A stretch of DNA of 50,404 nt from Paraburkholderia sp. CNPSo 3274. Its GTDB lineage: Bacteria > Pseudomonadota > Gammaproteobacteria > Burkholderiales > Burkholderiaceae. The notes under the pieces are model-generated. The model had not been told where the DNA came from. It did no database searches and was given only the letters and a program-made list of their open reading frames with translations. Position numbers and translations under genes: made by a program. Below are positions 16,240 to 24,976 of the stretch, piece by piece; the first letter of the stretch is position 1; every line of letters begins with the position of its first letter. The stretch is taken from NCBI RefSeq assembly GCF_024206475.1, contig NZ_JAMBPR010000066.1, forward strand, positions 1-50,404. The letters run 5' to 3'.

Positions 16240-17703
16240 ATGAATAATGTAGAAACGATTGAGCACCACGAGGTCGTCATTCTGGGCGCCGGCTTCGGCG
16301 GCCTCGGAATGGCCGTTCGCATGAAAATCGCGGGCATCGACGACTTTGTCGTCCTGGAGAAGCGTCCCGAGCTCGGCGGTGTCTGGCTTGATAATTCGTA
16401 TCCCGGCGCAGCATGCGATACCGAGTCGCATCTGTACTGCTACAGCTTCCATCCGCATCTTCGCGTAAGTGCCATGTATGCCGGCAGGAATGAGTTGCTC
16501 AATTACTTGAACTCGCTATCCACACGGTTCAACCTGGCAAAACACTTGCGGTTCAACAGCGAGATTCGTAGTGCTGAATGGGATGTGAGCGCGAGACTTT
16601 GGCGATTCGAGCTAGCCGATGGTTCGCGCTTGAGCGCTCGTTTCTTCGTGCCGGCTTGGGGGCAGCTCAATCGCCCGATGATTCCCACGATTCGCGGCCT
16701 GGCAAGTTTCAAGGGAGACTATTTCCATTCCGCGCAGTGGCGGCATGATGTGAATTTGAGTGGCAAGCGTGTTGCAAGCATTGGTAACGCCGCAAGCGCG
16801 GTGCAGTATGTGCCGGAAATCGCGCCGAAGGTCGAGCACCTTGCTGTGTTCCAGCGAAGCGCAAACTGGATCATGCCACGCAATCAGATCGTCTTCTCGA
16901 TGGAGCAACTCGATACATACGAGCGAGATCCCCATCTCTTTGAGGAAAGCAGGAAATCGTTGCATGCATTCCGTGAAGCAGGGTTCGAGCGCACACGCAT
17001 CGGTACCAACGCGCAGACGGAAGGCAAGAGTTTGGCTTTGGCGCACCTTCATCGGCAGGTGTCGGACGCGGTACTTCGCGAGCAGCTCACGCCGGATTAC
17101 GAATACGCCTGCAAGCGAATTCTGCGATCAGATGATTACTATCCAGCTCTTATGCGCGAGAACGTCTCGTTGGAGACGGCGGGCGTAGAGGCTTTTGTCG
17201 AGGATGGTATCCAGACCAGGGATGGGCGTGCTCTCCCCTTCGATGTAGTCGTGTTCGGAACGGGATTCGAGAGTCAGGCATTCCAGGGTAGCCTGCAAGT
17301 TCGCGGGACGGATTGCACGTTGGCGCAGGCATGGGAAGATGGCCCGGAAGCCTATCTTGGCATGACGGTGCCGGGCTTTCCGAACATGTTCATGTTGTAT
17401 GGGCCGAATACGAATCTGAACCACAACTCCATCGTTTCGATGCTCGAGATCCAGCAAAGCTACATCATCGACGCGATCAGTGGTTTGGCTGAGGCTGGCG
17501 TGAGGGCGGTAGACGTCGACAGGAAGGTGTTTGACGAATACAACAACAGGCTACAGTCAGCGATGGCCGGCTCTGCGTTTTCGGCGGGCTGCTCAAGTTG
17601 GTACAAGAACGCGAAGGGCAAGGTGATCAACAACTGGGCTGGCACAGTGGACGAATACCGCACTGTGACACGATGGGATCAAAGCGCGTTCGGTGTGATC
17701 TGA
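16240..17703 (+). CDS. Flavin-containing monooxygenase, Baeyer-Villiger type, atypical motifs
   Basis: 487 aa. FAD Rossmann GAGFGG (16-21), GGVWLDNSYPGAACD, and the Baeyer-Villiger fingerprint region FKGDYFHSAQW (157-167). After the Trp there is Arg where the family has Pro or Asp, and the NADPH Rossmann reads GNAASA (182-187) with Ala replacing the third-position Gly. VVVFGTGFESQ supplies the usual ATG-like motif. It may be a divergent BVMO (ketone + O2 + NADPH to ester or lactone) or a related N-monooxygenase. Third gene of the operon; start ATG 16240 follows a weak GAGAG. Confidence 0.85.
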   Translation: MNNVETIEHHEVVILGAGFGGLGMAVRMKIAGIDDFVVLEKRPELGGVWLDNSYPGAACDTESHLYCYSFHPHLRVSAMYAGRNELLNYLNSLSTRFNLAKHLRFNSEIRSAEWDVSARLWRFELADGSRLSARFFVPAWGQLNRPMIPTIRGLASFKGDYFHSAQWRHDVNLSGKRVASIGNAASAVQYVPEIAPKVEHLAVFQRSANWIMPRNQIVFSMEQLDTYERDPHLFEESRKSLHAFREAGFERTRIGTNAQTEGKSLALAHLHRQVSDAVLREQLTPDYEYACKRILRSDDYYPALMRENVSLETAGVEAFVEDGIQTRDGRALPFDVVVFGTGFESQAFQGSLQVRGTDCTLAQAWEDGPEAYLGMTVPGFPNMFMLYGPNTNLNHNSIVSMLEIQQSYIIDAISGLAEAGVRAVDVDRKVFDEYNNRLQSAMAGSAFSAGCSSWYKNAKGKVINNWAGTVDEYRTVTRWDQSAFGVI

Positions 17704-17709
17704 CCGGGG

Positions 17710-18687
17710 ATGCACATGACATCAGTGCACTGGTTGCCGCTGACGGAGGTTTCCGAAGATGCTCGGGACGCTGTTCGGGCGTTCCGCGAGCTGGGCGGAA
17801 TGCATTACGGTAGCTTTTCCGTAGACCAGTCGCGCGTGAACTTCGTGCGCGCGTGCGAAATGAACGGCATCACAGGTGACGAGCCTGTTGTCCATGAGGA
17901 TATGCCCGTTCCCGTAGCGGACGGCAGCATTATCGTACGGCTCTATCGTCCGCGCGACGGGGAGGACAACGAGGAAAATCCACTTGTTGTCTTCATTCAC
18001 GGAGGCGGGTGGGTGATCGGGAGCGTGGACACACATGATGGCATCTGCCGACATCTCGCACGGCATAGCCGATGTCCTGTCGCCTCGGTGGAGTACCGGC
18101 GAGCGCCAGAGCACCAGTGGCCAGTCCCGCTCGAAGACTGCGAGCGGGCATTGGACTACCTGATCACCAACGCCCCTGCGCTCTCAATTAACACGTCTCG
18201 GGTGGTCCTGGCGGGCGACAGCGCCGGCGGCAATATGGCGACCATTATCGCCAATGCGGCATCGACGGTGGGATCCACAGTCATCGGGCAGATCTTGTTT
18301 TATCCGGTGACGGACCTGACGGCGACGCTCCCGTCATATCAGCGCATTCAAGGTGGATTTCCGCTTGTAGCCGAATCGATGCTTTGGTTCCGGGATCACT
18401 ACGTGCCGGCTGGCGTTCCGTTTGATCTTCCGCGCCTGTCCCCGCTGCTGCATGCCGAAGGTCGGCGACAGCCGCCGATGTTCATTGCAACGATGGGGCT
18501 GGACCCGCTATGCGACGAGGGCATAGCCTACGCGTCGTGCGCTGCACGAGCTGGGAGCAATGTCGAGCATCATCATCTTCCTGGGCATCACCATGGCATC
18601 GTCACCGCAGCCCGCAATATCGCGGCCGCGAGATATCTACTGGAACGCGCAGTTTCCTTTGTTCGACGGCTTGCCGAAACAAGATAG
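17710..18687 (+). CDS. HSL-type alpha/beta hydrolase (carboxylesterase)
   Basis: 325 aa of the hormone-sensitive-lipase family. Oxyanion motif HGGGW (97-101), nucleophile Ser171 in GDSAGG, acid Asp in MGLDPLCDEG and His in PGHHHGIV. It begins 6 bases after the monooxygenase stop, so the two are probably made together; a BVMO product (ester or lactone) is the expected substrate. The final His is in HHGIV rather than the common HGF. ATG 17716 is an alternative start. Confidence 0.88.
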   Translation: MHMTSVHWLPLTEVSEDARDAVRAFRELGGMHYGSFSVDQSRVNFVRACEMNGITGDEPVVHEDMPVPVADGSIIVRLYRPRDGEDNEENPLVVFIHGGGWVIGSVDTHDGICRHLARHSRCPVASVEYRRAPEHQWPVPLEDCERALDYLITNAPALSINTSRVVLAGDSAGGNMATIIANAASTVGSTVIGQILFYPVTDLTATLPSYQRIQGGFPLVAESMLWFRDHYVPAGVPFDLPRLSPLLHAEGRRQPPMFIATMGLDPLCDEGIAYASCAARAGSNVEHHHLPGHHHGIVTAARNIAAARYLLERAVSFVRRLAETR

Positions 18688-18699
18688 ATTCAATGTTTG

Positions 18700-18860
18700 A
18701 TGCTTTAATCTCCACGAGGGCTCGTGCATACACCCTGACGAGATCGAAGATGTCGTTGTCAAACTTACAAACGACCGAAAAGCATCGAGTTTCTCGACGC
18801 CTTACCAAAGAGCAACGTCGGAAAGATCCTCCGGCGAGAGTTGTGGGCCCGAAGAACTAA
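18700..18860 (+). pseudogene. Acyl-CoA synthetase C-terminal remnant
   Basis: Readable in shifted frames: IHPDEIEDVVVKLTNDR and then ALPKSNVGKILRRELWARR (about 18799-18855). The latter is the adenylate-forming C-terminal motif with the catalytic Lys (PK...GKILRREL). Everything upstream of about 18700 is gone, and the two pieces are in different frames. A dead CoA ligase scar at the end of the hydrolase operon suggests an original downstream acid-activating gene or an ancestral neighbour. Confidence 0.65.
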
Positions 18861-19165
18861 CGTCACCGTCGGGATCCGATGCTATCGGGGTCGCGCCCAT
18901 CGCGTTTATCCGGTCTTGCACAGAAATGAAGGGACGGGAAACGTCCGCCGTGGGGCAGTCTCGCGAGGTACCTTAGCCCCACTTCGTGTGCTGCGGTAGT
19001 CCAGAGTGACTGCCAGTCAGCGGGGGAGGGGGATTGAAGGCGGAAGGAGCGAAATAACGCCTGATGTTGCCTAGTCGGCCATTGCTACATTCGCAACCGA
19101 TTGTGTAATGGAAAGCCCTTATTCAAATTGTCATTCGACTGCATGAGACTGGGAACACTGGAACT

Positions 19166-19179
19166 TGGTCAAATGATCA
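19166..19179 (+). promoter_or_regulatory. Operator copy 2
   Basis: TGGTCAAATGATCA followed by TGTCAGAAGTGACC; one mismatch from the 14-bp consensus. 236 bases upstream of the second Baeyer-Villiger gene. Confidence 0.7.
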
Positions 19180-19323
19180 TGTCAGAAGTGACCGATCGAA
19201 CCGAGGTGCGCATGTCGGCTGCTCGCGTGCATGTCAGAGTGCATGCATGGATGACCTGTCTCGGGGCGTCTCCTGTTGGGTTGGTGAATTGTCGCCCTAT
19301 ATGCGGGGAATCCGACATCAACG

Positions 19324-19337
19324 TGTTCAAATGACCA
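19324..19337 (+). promoter_or_regulatory. Operator copy 3
   Basis: TGTTCAAATGACCA followed by AGTCAATTGATG. ATTGAT at 19343-19348 occupies the -10 position of other copies. 65 bases before ATG 19402. Confidence 0.75.
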
Positions 19338-19401
19338 AGTCAATTGATGCGTTCGTGTGGCGTTACAGATATCTTCAATAACTGGTCAGTGGAGGGATCT
19401 C

Positions 19402-20892
19402 ATGACTAAGAACCAAGCGTATTCAAGTTCGATAGAACATATAGAAGTACTAATCATTGGCGCAGGAATCTCTGGCATCGATGCCGCGTGCCATCTCCGC
19501 ATGCACCTGCCGGATCGCTCGTTTGCCATTCTGGAAGCGATGGAGGGATTCGGTGGTACGTGGTGGACCCATCGTTACCCCGGGGCGCGCTCCGACAGCG
19601 ACCTGTACACGTATGCGTACGGATTCCGTCCGTGGAGTGGGCGTTCGATCGCCACAGCGGATGAGATCCATGGCTATCTGGGAGAGGTCATCAAGGAATA
19701 TGACCTCGGTTCGAAGATCCGCTATGGGCATCGTGTTCACACGGTGGGCTGGTCGAGTGAACAAAGGCGCTGGACTGTCGAAGTATCGCGAAACGATACG
19801 GGTGAGCGCTTCTCGATAACTACCGATTTTTTGTGGCTGGGGGCGGGATACTACGACCATCGTCAGGGCTTTACGCCCAAGTGGAACGGGTTCGATCGTT
19901 ACAAGGGAATGATCGTTCATCCGCAGCACTGGCCCGAGGACCTCGACTATGCCGGAAAGCGGGTGGTCGTGATCGGCTCGGGGGCTACCGCCGCAACGTT
20001 GATTCCGGCGATGGCCAAAACCGCAGCGCACGTGACGATGCTTCAGCGGTCACCCACGTTCTTCACATCCGTTCCATGGACCCACCAACTGGACGCTCCT
20101 CTTCGCGAACTTAACGTTCCGGAAGAATGGCGTGCGGAAATCCTGCGGCGTGCGCATCTCAAGCAGACGTTTGACCTGATCAACCTGTCCGCGGCGAACC
20201 CGGACGCTGTTCGCGATTGGCTGATCAACGAGACTCGCCAACAATTGCCGGAAGGTTTTGACGTCGACAAGCACTTCAACCCTGGCTATCGGCCGTGGCA
20301 GCAGCGAGTTGCCGCCGTCCCCGAGGGAGACCTCTTCGCGGCTATTCGTGACGGGAAAGCATCCGTAGTGACGGACATCATCGAGTCGTTCGATGAGAAC
20401 GGCATTACCTTGGCATCCGGCGAGCAACTGCAGGCGGATATCGTCGTGACGGCGACCGGCTTCGACATGAGTGCTTTTGGCCAGATCGCATTTCACGTCG
20501 ACGGAGATCCAGTCGATATGACCAGGCGGGTCTCATATCGAGGAATGATGATCGAGGGTATCCCGAATATGGCGTTCATTTACGGATATTACCGTTCGAG
20601 CTGGACGCTCCGCGCTGATCTCATCTGTGAATTCACCTGTCGTGTGCTCGCACATATGGACAAGGTTGGGGCGAAGACGGTGGAGCCGCGCCTGCGAGCC
20701 GAAGACGCCGACATGCAGCGGTTGCCCTGGACAGACCCGAACAACTTCAATGCAGGATACGTTATGCGGTCGCAACACCAGATGCACTCACGGGGAGATC
20801 GTATGCCGTGGCAGCACCATTTTGAGTACGAGGAGGAGAGCCAGACTCTTCCGGAATTGAGCCCGGATTCCGAAGTCCTCGTATATCGCTGA
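19402..20892 (+). CDS. Baeyer-Villiger monooxygenase, EthA-like
   Basis: 496 aa from ATG 19402 (GGAGGG 7 bases upstream; a longer in-frame start at 19357 adds unconserved residues). FAD motif GAGISG (20-25), GGTWWTHRYPGARSDSD, fingerprint YKGMIVHPQHWPED (167-180, Tyr in place of the first Phe), NADPH Rossmann GSGATA (192-197), and VTATGFDM. These match the EthA/prodrug-activator type of BVMO, which converts ketones to esters or lactones with NADPH and O2. The gene is followed after 33 bases by an esterase, repeating the monooxygenase-hydrolase pairing at 16-18.7 kb. Controlled probably by operators 2 and 3. Confidence 0.92.
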   Translation: MTKNQAYSSSIEHIEVLIIGAGISGIDAACHLRMHLPDRSFAILEAMEGFGGTWWTHRYPGARSDSDLYTYAYGFRPWSGRSIATADEIHGYLGEVIKEYDLGSKIRYGHRVHTVGWSSEQRRWTVEVSRNDTGERFSITTDFLWLGAGYYDHRQGFTPKWNGFDRYKGMIVHPQHWPEDLDYAGKRVVVIGSGATAATLIPAMAKTAAHVTMLQRSPTFFTSVPWTHQLDAPLRELNVPEEWRAEILRRAHLKQTFDLINLSAANPDAVRDWLINETRQQLPEGFDVDKHFNPGYRPWQQRVAAVPEGDLFAAIRDGKASVVTDIIESFDENGITLASGEQLQADIVVTATGFDMSAFGQIAFHVDGDPVDMTRRVSYRGMMIEGIPNMAFIYGYYRSSWTLRADLICEFTCRVLAHMDKVGAKTVEPRLRAEDADMQRLPWTDPNNFNAGYVMRSQHQMHSRGDRMPWQHHFEYEEESQTLPELSPDSEVLVYR

Positions 20893-20925
20893 TCTCCCAG
20901 TAACGTTCACATAAAAGGTAATGTT

Positions 20926-21876
20926 ATGGCACTCGATTTGCATCTCGCTGGTTTTCTCGAAGCTTTTGCCGGATCTGGCGCGAAGCCACTGCCGCAGTCA
21001 ACCCCGGAAGAGGCGCGCGCATTGATGCATCAATTGGCACACGCAGTGCGTGCATCAGGGGCCGTGGTCGAAATTCATAGTGTGGAAGACTTGACGGTTC
21101 CCGGCGCGACTGGATCGCTACGGGCGCGGCTTTATCGTCCGACTCAAGAGAGTCATTTGCCAACGGTCATTTATCTTCATGGCGGTGGGTTTGTCATTGG
21201 TGATCTGGATACCCACGACAATATTTGTCGAGAGCTGGCTCGTGGTGCGAACGCGGTAGTAGTCTCAGTGGATTACCGGCTGGCTCCCGAGCATCGGTAT
21301 CCGGCAGCGGCGGACGACGCTGTCGCCGCGACTAAATGGGTTATCGCAAACGCTGGGGAACTGGGCGGCAACGATGTAGTGGCGGTTGCCGGCGATAGCG
21401 CTGGCGGCAATCTTGCGGCCGTCGTGACCCAACAACTGCACGTTGAGGGAATTTCGCTTGCCGCCCAGTTCCTGATTTATCCGGCGGTAGCACAAGACCG
21501 ATCCGACTTTCCCTCCTTCAAGGAAAACGGTGAAGGCTATCTGCTCGACCTCGATTCGATCGTCTGGTTTGATCGACATTACGTCCTCGACGGTACGAAC
21601 CGGGCGGATGCACGACTGGCCCCGGTCCTCGCCAGGGACTTTGCAGGGCTGCCTCCCGCGGTCATCGTTACCGCGGAATACGATCCACTGCGCGACGAGG
21701 GCGAAGCATACGGTCGCTTGCTTCATGCAAGCGGCGTCAAGGTAGAAACGATCAGGTGCGATGGCATGCTTCACGGGTTCTTCGATATGGGGGGGATCTC
21801 CCCTGGCGCCCAGGCATGGATCGAGAAAGGAATCGCAAGTTTTCGGAACATGCTCGGCAGCGCGCAGCACCATTGA
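20926..21876 (+). CDS. HSL-type alpha/beta hydrolase (second copy)
   Basis: 316 aa. HGGGF (85-89), Ser158 in GDSAGG, Asp in TAEYDPLRDEG, His in MLHGFF: a complete triad. Clearly more canonical than the hydrolase at 17710. AAAGGT precedes ATG 20926. It should hydrolyse the ester or lactone product of the BVMO just upstream. Complete; ends ...RNMLGSAQHH. Confidence 0.92.
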   Translation: MALDLHLAGFLEAFAGSGAKPLPQSTPEEARALMHQLAHAVRASGAVVEIHSVEDLTVPGATGSLRARLYRPTQESHLPTVIYLHGGGFVIGDLDTHDNICRELARGANAVVVSVDYRLAPEHRYPAAADDAVAATKWVIANAGELGGNDVVAVAGDSAGGNLAAVVTQQLHVEGISLAAQFLIYPAVAQDRSDFPSFKENGEGYLLDLDSIVWFDRHYVLDGTNRADARLAPVLARDFAGLPPAVIVTAEYDPLRDEGEAYGRLLHASGVKVETIRCDGMLHGFFDMGGISPGAQAWIEKGIASFRNMLGSAQHH

Positions 21877-22367
21877 TACGTTCACGGTAGCGACTTGACT
21901 CTGCTGTTCGCAATTCTGTGGCCGCATGCAGCGTGGCAGGCGAGTTCAAACGTCGCCGGTGCGGCCACAGTCCTGTCGTATGACGGAATGTGTCCGATTG
22001 CGCGACGCCTCTGTGGAGCCGAAAAGTGCGTGCTTTCGCGACAGGGCTCCTGTTATTTGTCTCGATGCACTCGGACCTATCGACCGTGTTGAGACAGAGC
22101 GCGACGCGTCGGTACGCTTTGCAGTGGAACCGCACTTTGTGGTCGAAAGTTGTGAACGGGTGTGAAAAATCAAAATATAAGGGATGGAGGAGTCGCCAAT
22201 ATAGCCGGGCGAACATTTGGGCCTGGTGACAAGTGCGTACGTTGTGACCTCCTTTTATAAGGCCGGCCAGGCCGTGGGAAATGCTCGCATGTCTGATCAA
22301 GTCAAGATTTGACGTGCGAGCCGACCTCACGTGCATTCGCTGCGTAGTCTATCCAGGACACAAACCT
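21877..22367. other. Region between hydrolase and GMC oxidoreductase
   Basis: 490 bases. Short open frames are on both strands, none family-like. A degenerate operator lies at 22286-22304 in the leader of the next gene. AT-rich sequence near 22165-22185 may be promoter. Confidence 0.4.
22286..22304 (+). promoter_or_regulatory. Degenerate operator copy (right half only)
   Basis: TGATCAAGTCA at 22294-22304 matches the conserved right half plus AGTCA extension, but the left half (CGCATG) does not match. It is in front of the GMC oxidoreductase GTG at 22368. May be a decayed or half site. Confidence 0.35.
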
Positions 22368-23987
22368 GTGAAGAATTCATTCGATTATCTTGTTGTAGGT
22401 GGCGGATCGGCAGGCAGTGTGCTGGCTTCGCGTTTGACCGAAGACCCTGATGTGACGCTGTGCCTCTTCGAAGCCGGCGGCACCGGCGATGGATGGACAG
22501 TAAGCGTTCCGGCCGCCTTGGTGCTGATGATTCCATCCCGGCTGAACAATTGGGCGTTTCAGACCATTCCGCAAAAGGGACTGCTGGGACGACGGGGCTA
22601 CCAGCCGCGTGGCAAGGCGTTGGGCGGATCGTCTGCAATCAATGCCATGGTGTACACGCGCGGCCATCATTCCGACTACGACGATTGGGCGGCGCTTGGC
22701 AACGAAGGCTGGGCCTGGAATGACGTTTTCCCTTATTTCAAGCGAAGCGAGCATAACGAGCGTCTTGGCGATGAATGGCACGGCCGCGGCGGCCCACTTT
22801 GGGTCAGCGATCTGAGGACAGGTAATCCATTTCAGGAACGTTGGCTGGAGGCCGCACGACAGTGCGGCTTGCCCATCACGGACGATTTTAACGGTGCGGA
22901 GCAGGAGGGCGTCGGCATTTACCAGGTAACCCAGAAGAATGGTGAGCGCTGGAGTGCAGCACGTGCTTATCTTTTTCCGCATATGAAGGTTCGCGGCAAT
23001 CTGACGGTGGAGACCAATGCGCAGGTTAGACGCATTGTGTTCGATGGAAAAAGAGCCGTTGGTGTCGAAGTCACGCGTGCGGGGAGTGTCGAGACGGTTT
23101 GGGCGAAAAAGGAGGTGATCCTTTCCGCGGGCGCTCTTCAGTCGCCTCAGTTGCTTATGTTGTCCGGCGTTGGGCCGAAGGACGAACTTCATCGCCATGG
23201 GATAAAGGTCGTGTCCGATCTCGCGGGCGTTGGAGAGAACTTGCAGGATCACCCGGACGTCGTTGTCAGCTACAAGACAAACAGCCTGGATGCGCTCGGC
23301 GTCTCGGTGCGCGGCGGGATCAAGACGCTGCGCGACATCAAGCAGTATCGGAATTCGCGGCACGGCACCTTGACGACCAATTTCGCTGAAGGTGGCGCCT
23401 TCCTGAAGACACGGGCCGATCTCGATCGACCGGACGTTCAGATGCACTTTGTCGTTGGTCCCGTCAACGATCATGGAAGAAAGTTGCAGCTTGGACATGG
23501 GATTTCCTGTCATGTGTGCCTGTTGAGGCCGAAAAGCCGTGGATCGGTCAAACTGCAAAGCGCGGATCCGCTTGATACGCCGTTGATCGACCCGGCATTC
23601 CTCGAGCACACGGATGATCTCGAAGTCCTGGTCGAGGGCTACAAGTTGACTCGGCAGTTGATGGCGGCCCCGGCCATGTCGGAGTTTGTGACGGAGGATC
23701 TGTTTGAGCCGCGGTCGCAATCAGACGAAGACATTCGTGGGTTGCTACGTGAGCGGACCGACACCGTTTACCACCCGGTAGGAACCTGTCGCATGGGAAG
23801 TGACGAACTCGCCGTCGTTGATTCTCAATTGCGAGTTCGGGGAACGGAGGGGTTGCGCGTCGTTGACGCCTCCATAATGCCGACGTTAGTTGGCGCAAAC
23901 ACGAACGCTCCGACGATTATGATTGGAGAAAAAGCCTCGGATTTAATCCGGGGGATTGCAAGATTTCCGGCCACGGTGCCGAATTGA
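22368..23987 (+). CDS. GMC-family oxidoreductase (choline/alcohol dehydrogenase-like)
   Basis: 539 aa from GTG 22368 (AGGA about 11 bases upstream); the frame continues to ATG 22281 but the extra 29 residues are not family-like. FAD motif GGGSAGS (11-17), GGSSAINAMVYTRG, the His of YHPVGTCRMG, and the C-terminal VVDASIMPTLVGANTNAPTI. FAD-dependent oxidation of an alcohol, probably linked to the respiratory chain or to oxygen. It could supply ketone from a secondary alcohol to the BVMO step. Substrate unknown. Confidence 0.9.
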   Translation: MKNSFDYLVVGGGSAGSVLASRLTEDPDVTLCLFEAGGTGDGWTVSVPAALVLMIPSRLNNWAFQTIPQKGLLGRRGYQPRGKALGGSSAINAMVYTRGHHSDYDDWAALGNEGWAWNDVFPYFKRSEHNERLGDEWHGRGGPLWVSDLRTGNPFQERWLEAARQCGLPITDDFNGAEQEGVGIYQVTQKNGERWSAARAYLFPHMKVRGNLTVETNAQVRRIVFDGKRAVGVEVTRAGSVETVWAKKEVILSAGALQSPQLLMLSGVGPKDELHRHGIKVVSDLAGVGENLQDHPDVVVSYKTNSLDALGVSVRGGIKTLRDIKQYRNSRHGTLTTNFAEGGAFLKTRADLDRPDVQMHFVVGPVNDHGRKLQLGHGISCHVCLLRPKSRGSVKLQSADPLDTPLIDPAFLEHTDDLEVLVEGYKLTRQLMAAPAMSEFVTEDLFEPRSQSDEDIRGLLRERTDTVYHPVGTCRMGSDELAVVDSQLRVRGTEGLRVVDASIMPTLVGANTNAPTIMIGEKASDLIRGIARFPATVPN

Positions 23988-24024
23988 ATTTTAGAACGGT
24001 GGTTTAACTAGCACCCTTTCGCGC

Positions 24025-24048
24025 CGGCATTCGTACGCGCGAATGCCG
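24025..24048 (+). terminator. Hairpin after the GMC gene
   Basis: CGGCATTCG (24025-24033), 6-nt loop, CGAATGCCG (24040-24048), 38 bases after the stop. No T-run follows, so a terminator is likely but not certain. Confidence 0.5.
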
Positions 24049-24170
24049 CAACCATGCACGGATGTTGCGGGCGTAGGATGCGCAACTACAGAGATGGCTA
24101 TTCGGGAGACCCGCGCCCCTATTCGGTCATAGACAAACTTTCAAAATGCCGACATAATTCACGAACGTGA

Positions 24171-24184
24171 TGGTCATCTGACCA
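24171..24184 (+). promoter_or_regulatory. Operator copy 4, before a TetR gene
   Basis: TGGTCATCTGACCA, a perfect dyad with TC at the centre, followed by TGTATCTCGAATG. 72 bases upstream of the TetR ATG 24257, consistent with autoregulation. Confidence 0.8.
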
Positions 24185-24256
24185 TGTATCTCGAATGAAC
24201 GCTACACGCCTGTACGACGTGAGCGCAAGAGGATTTTCGGGTGTCGGAGCTTACCA

Positions 24257-24856
24257 ATGACAAGAGTTCGGGCTGCGTTGCGGCGACAAGACTTTGTTGA
24301 CGCTGCCGTTGATGTCATCGCCGCGCATGGTGTTGCAGGAGCCACCACGAGGCGAATAGCTCAAGCCGCAGGCAGCCCTCTAGCGTCCCTACATTATGTA
24401 TTCCACACGAAGGACGATCTGTTCGATGCGGTTTACGAATCCCTGTTTGAGCGTATCGCGACGAACCTCGCCGCCGATAGTACATTTCACTCTTTCGCCG
24501 AACTGGCTGGATGGCAGTTGCGCAAGATTGTCGAATGGCTCGTGCAGAATCCGTCATACGCCCGCGCCCAGTCCGAGCTGATCCAGTGGGCAGCGCGTCA
24601 TCGACCCGATTTCGCCTTGAGAACCTATGTCCAGTCTGTCGAGCGAACGACGGCTTACTTCAGCAAGTGCGCCGTGGAAGTCCACAGCGACATGATTGAA
24701 GCCGTAGCGAGAATGAGCCTCGTCCTGATCGATGGATTACTTAATAGTTGGTATGCGGAAGTGAATATCCGCAAGCTTGCGGCGAACCTGAATAATGCGA
24801 GTTCAGCTTTGGAGGCGTTTGCAACCGCCATCTCGAACTCAACGGTACAGGTTTGA
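24257..24856 (+). CDS. TetR-family regulator A, candidate reader of the repeated operator
   Basis: 199 aa. The N-terminal HTH covers about 9-55, with GATTRRIAQAAGSPLASLHY as turn and recognition helix, then HTKDDLFDAVYE. The C-terminal ligand domain has no recognised subfamily. A paralogue at 37874-38500 (minus strand) has almost the same recognition region (GATTRRIAEAAGCPLASLHY). The operator dyad in its own promoter recurs through the region. GGAG lies 8 bases before ATG. The role as regulator of the amine/ketone genes is inference. Confidence 0.88.
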   Translation: MTRVRAALRRQDFVDAAVDVIAAHGVAGATTRRIAQAAGSPLASLHYVFHTKDDLFDAVYESLFERIATNLAADSTFHSFAELAGWQLRKIVEWLVQNPSYARAQSELIQWAARHRPDFALRTYVQSVERTTAYFSKCAVEVHSDMIEAVARMSLVLIDGLLNSWYAEVNIRKLAANLNNASSALEAFATAISNSTVQV

Positions 24857-24976
24857 AATCGACGCGGCCTGCTATGGCGCTTTTTGAAGCCCATTTCGAC
24901 CTTGTTTCCGGTACGTAGATGGACGACGGCATCCAGCTGGGCACCTCCAGAGAGAGACACCCAGCGTCGATTCTAG

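Larger units (their letters stand above)
18861..19401. other. Regulatory region before the second monooxygenase
   Basis: 540 bases with operator copies 2 and 3. A 77-codon open frame (19101-19334) runs over both operators and has no family-like sequence; I do not call it a gene. Confidence 0.5.

Noticed and set aside
22377..23720. 447-codon minus-strand frame opposite the GMC oxidoreductase
   Set aside because: Shadow of the GMC gene; low-complexity sequence without motifs.
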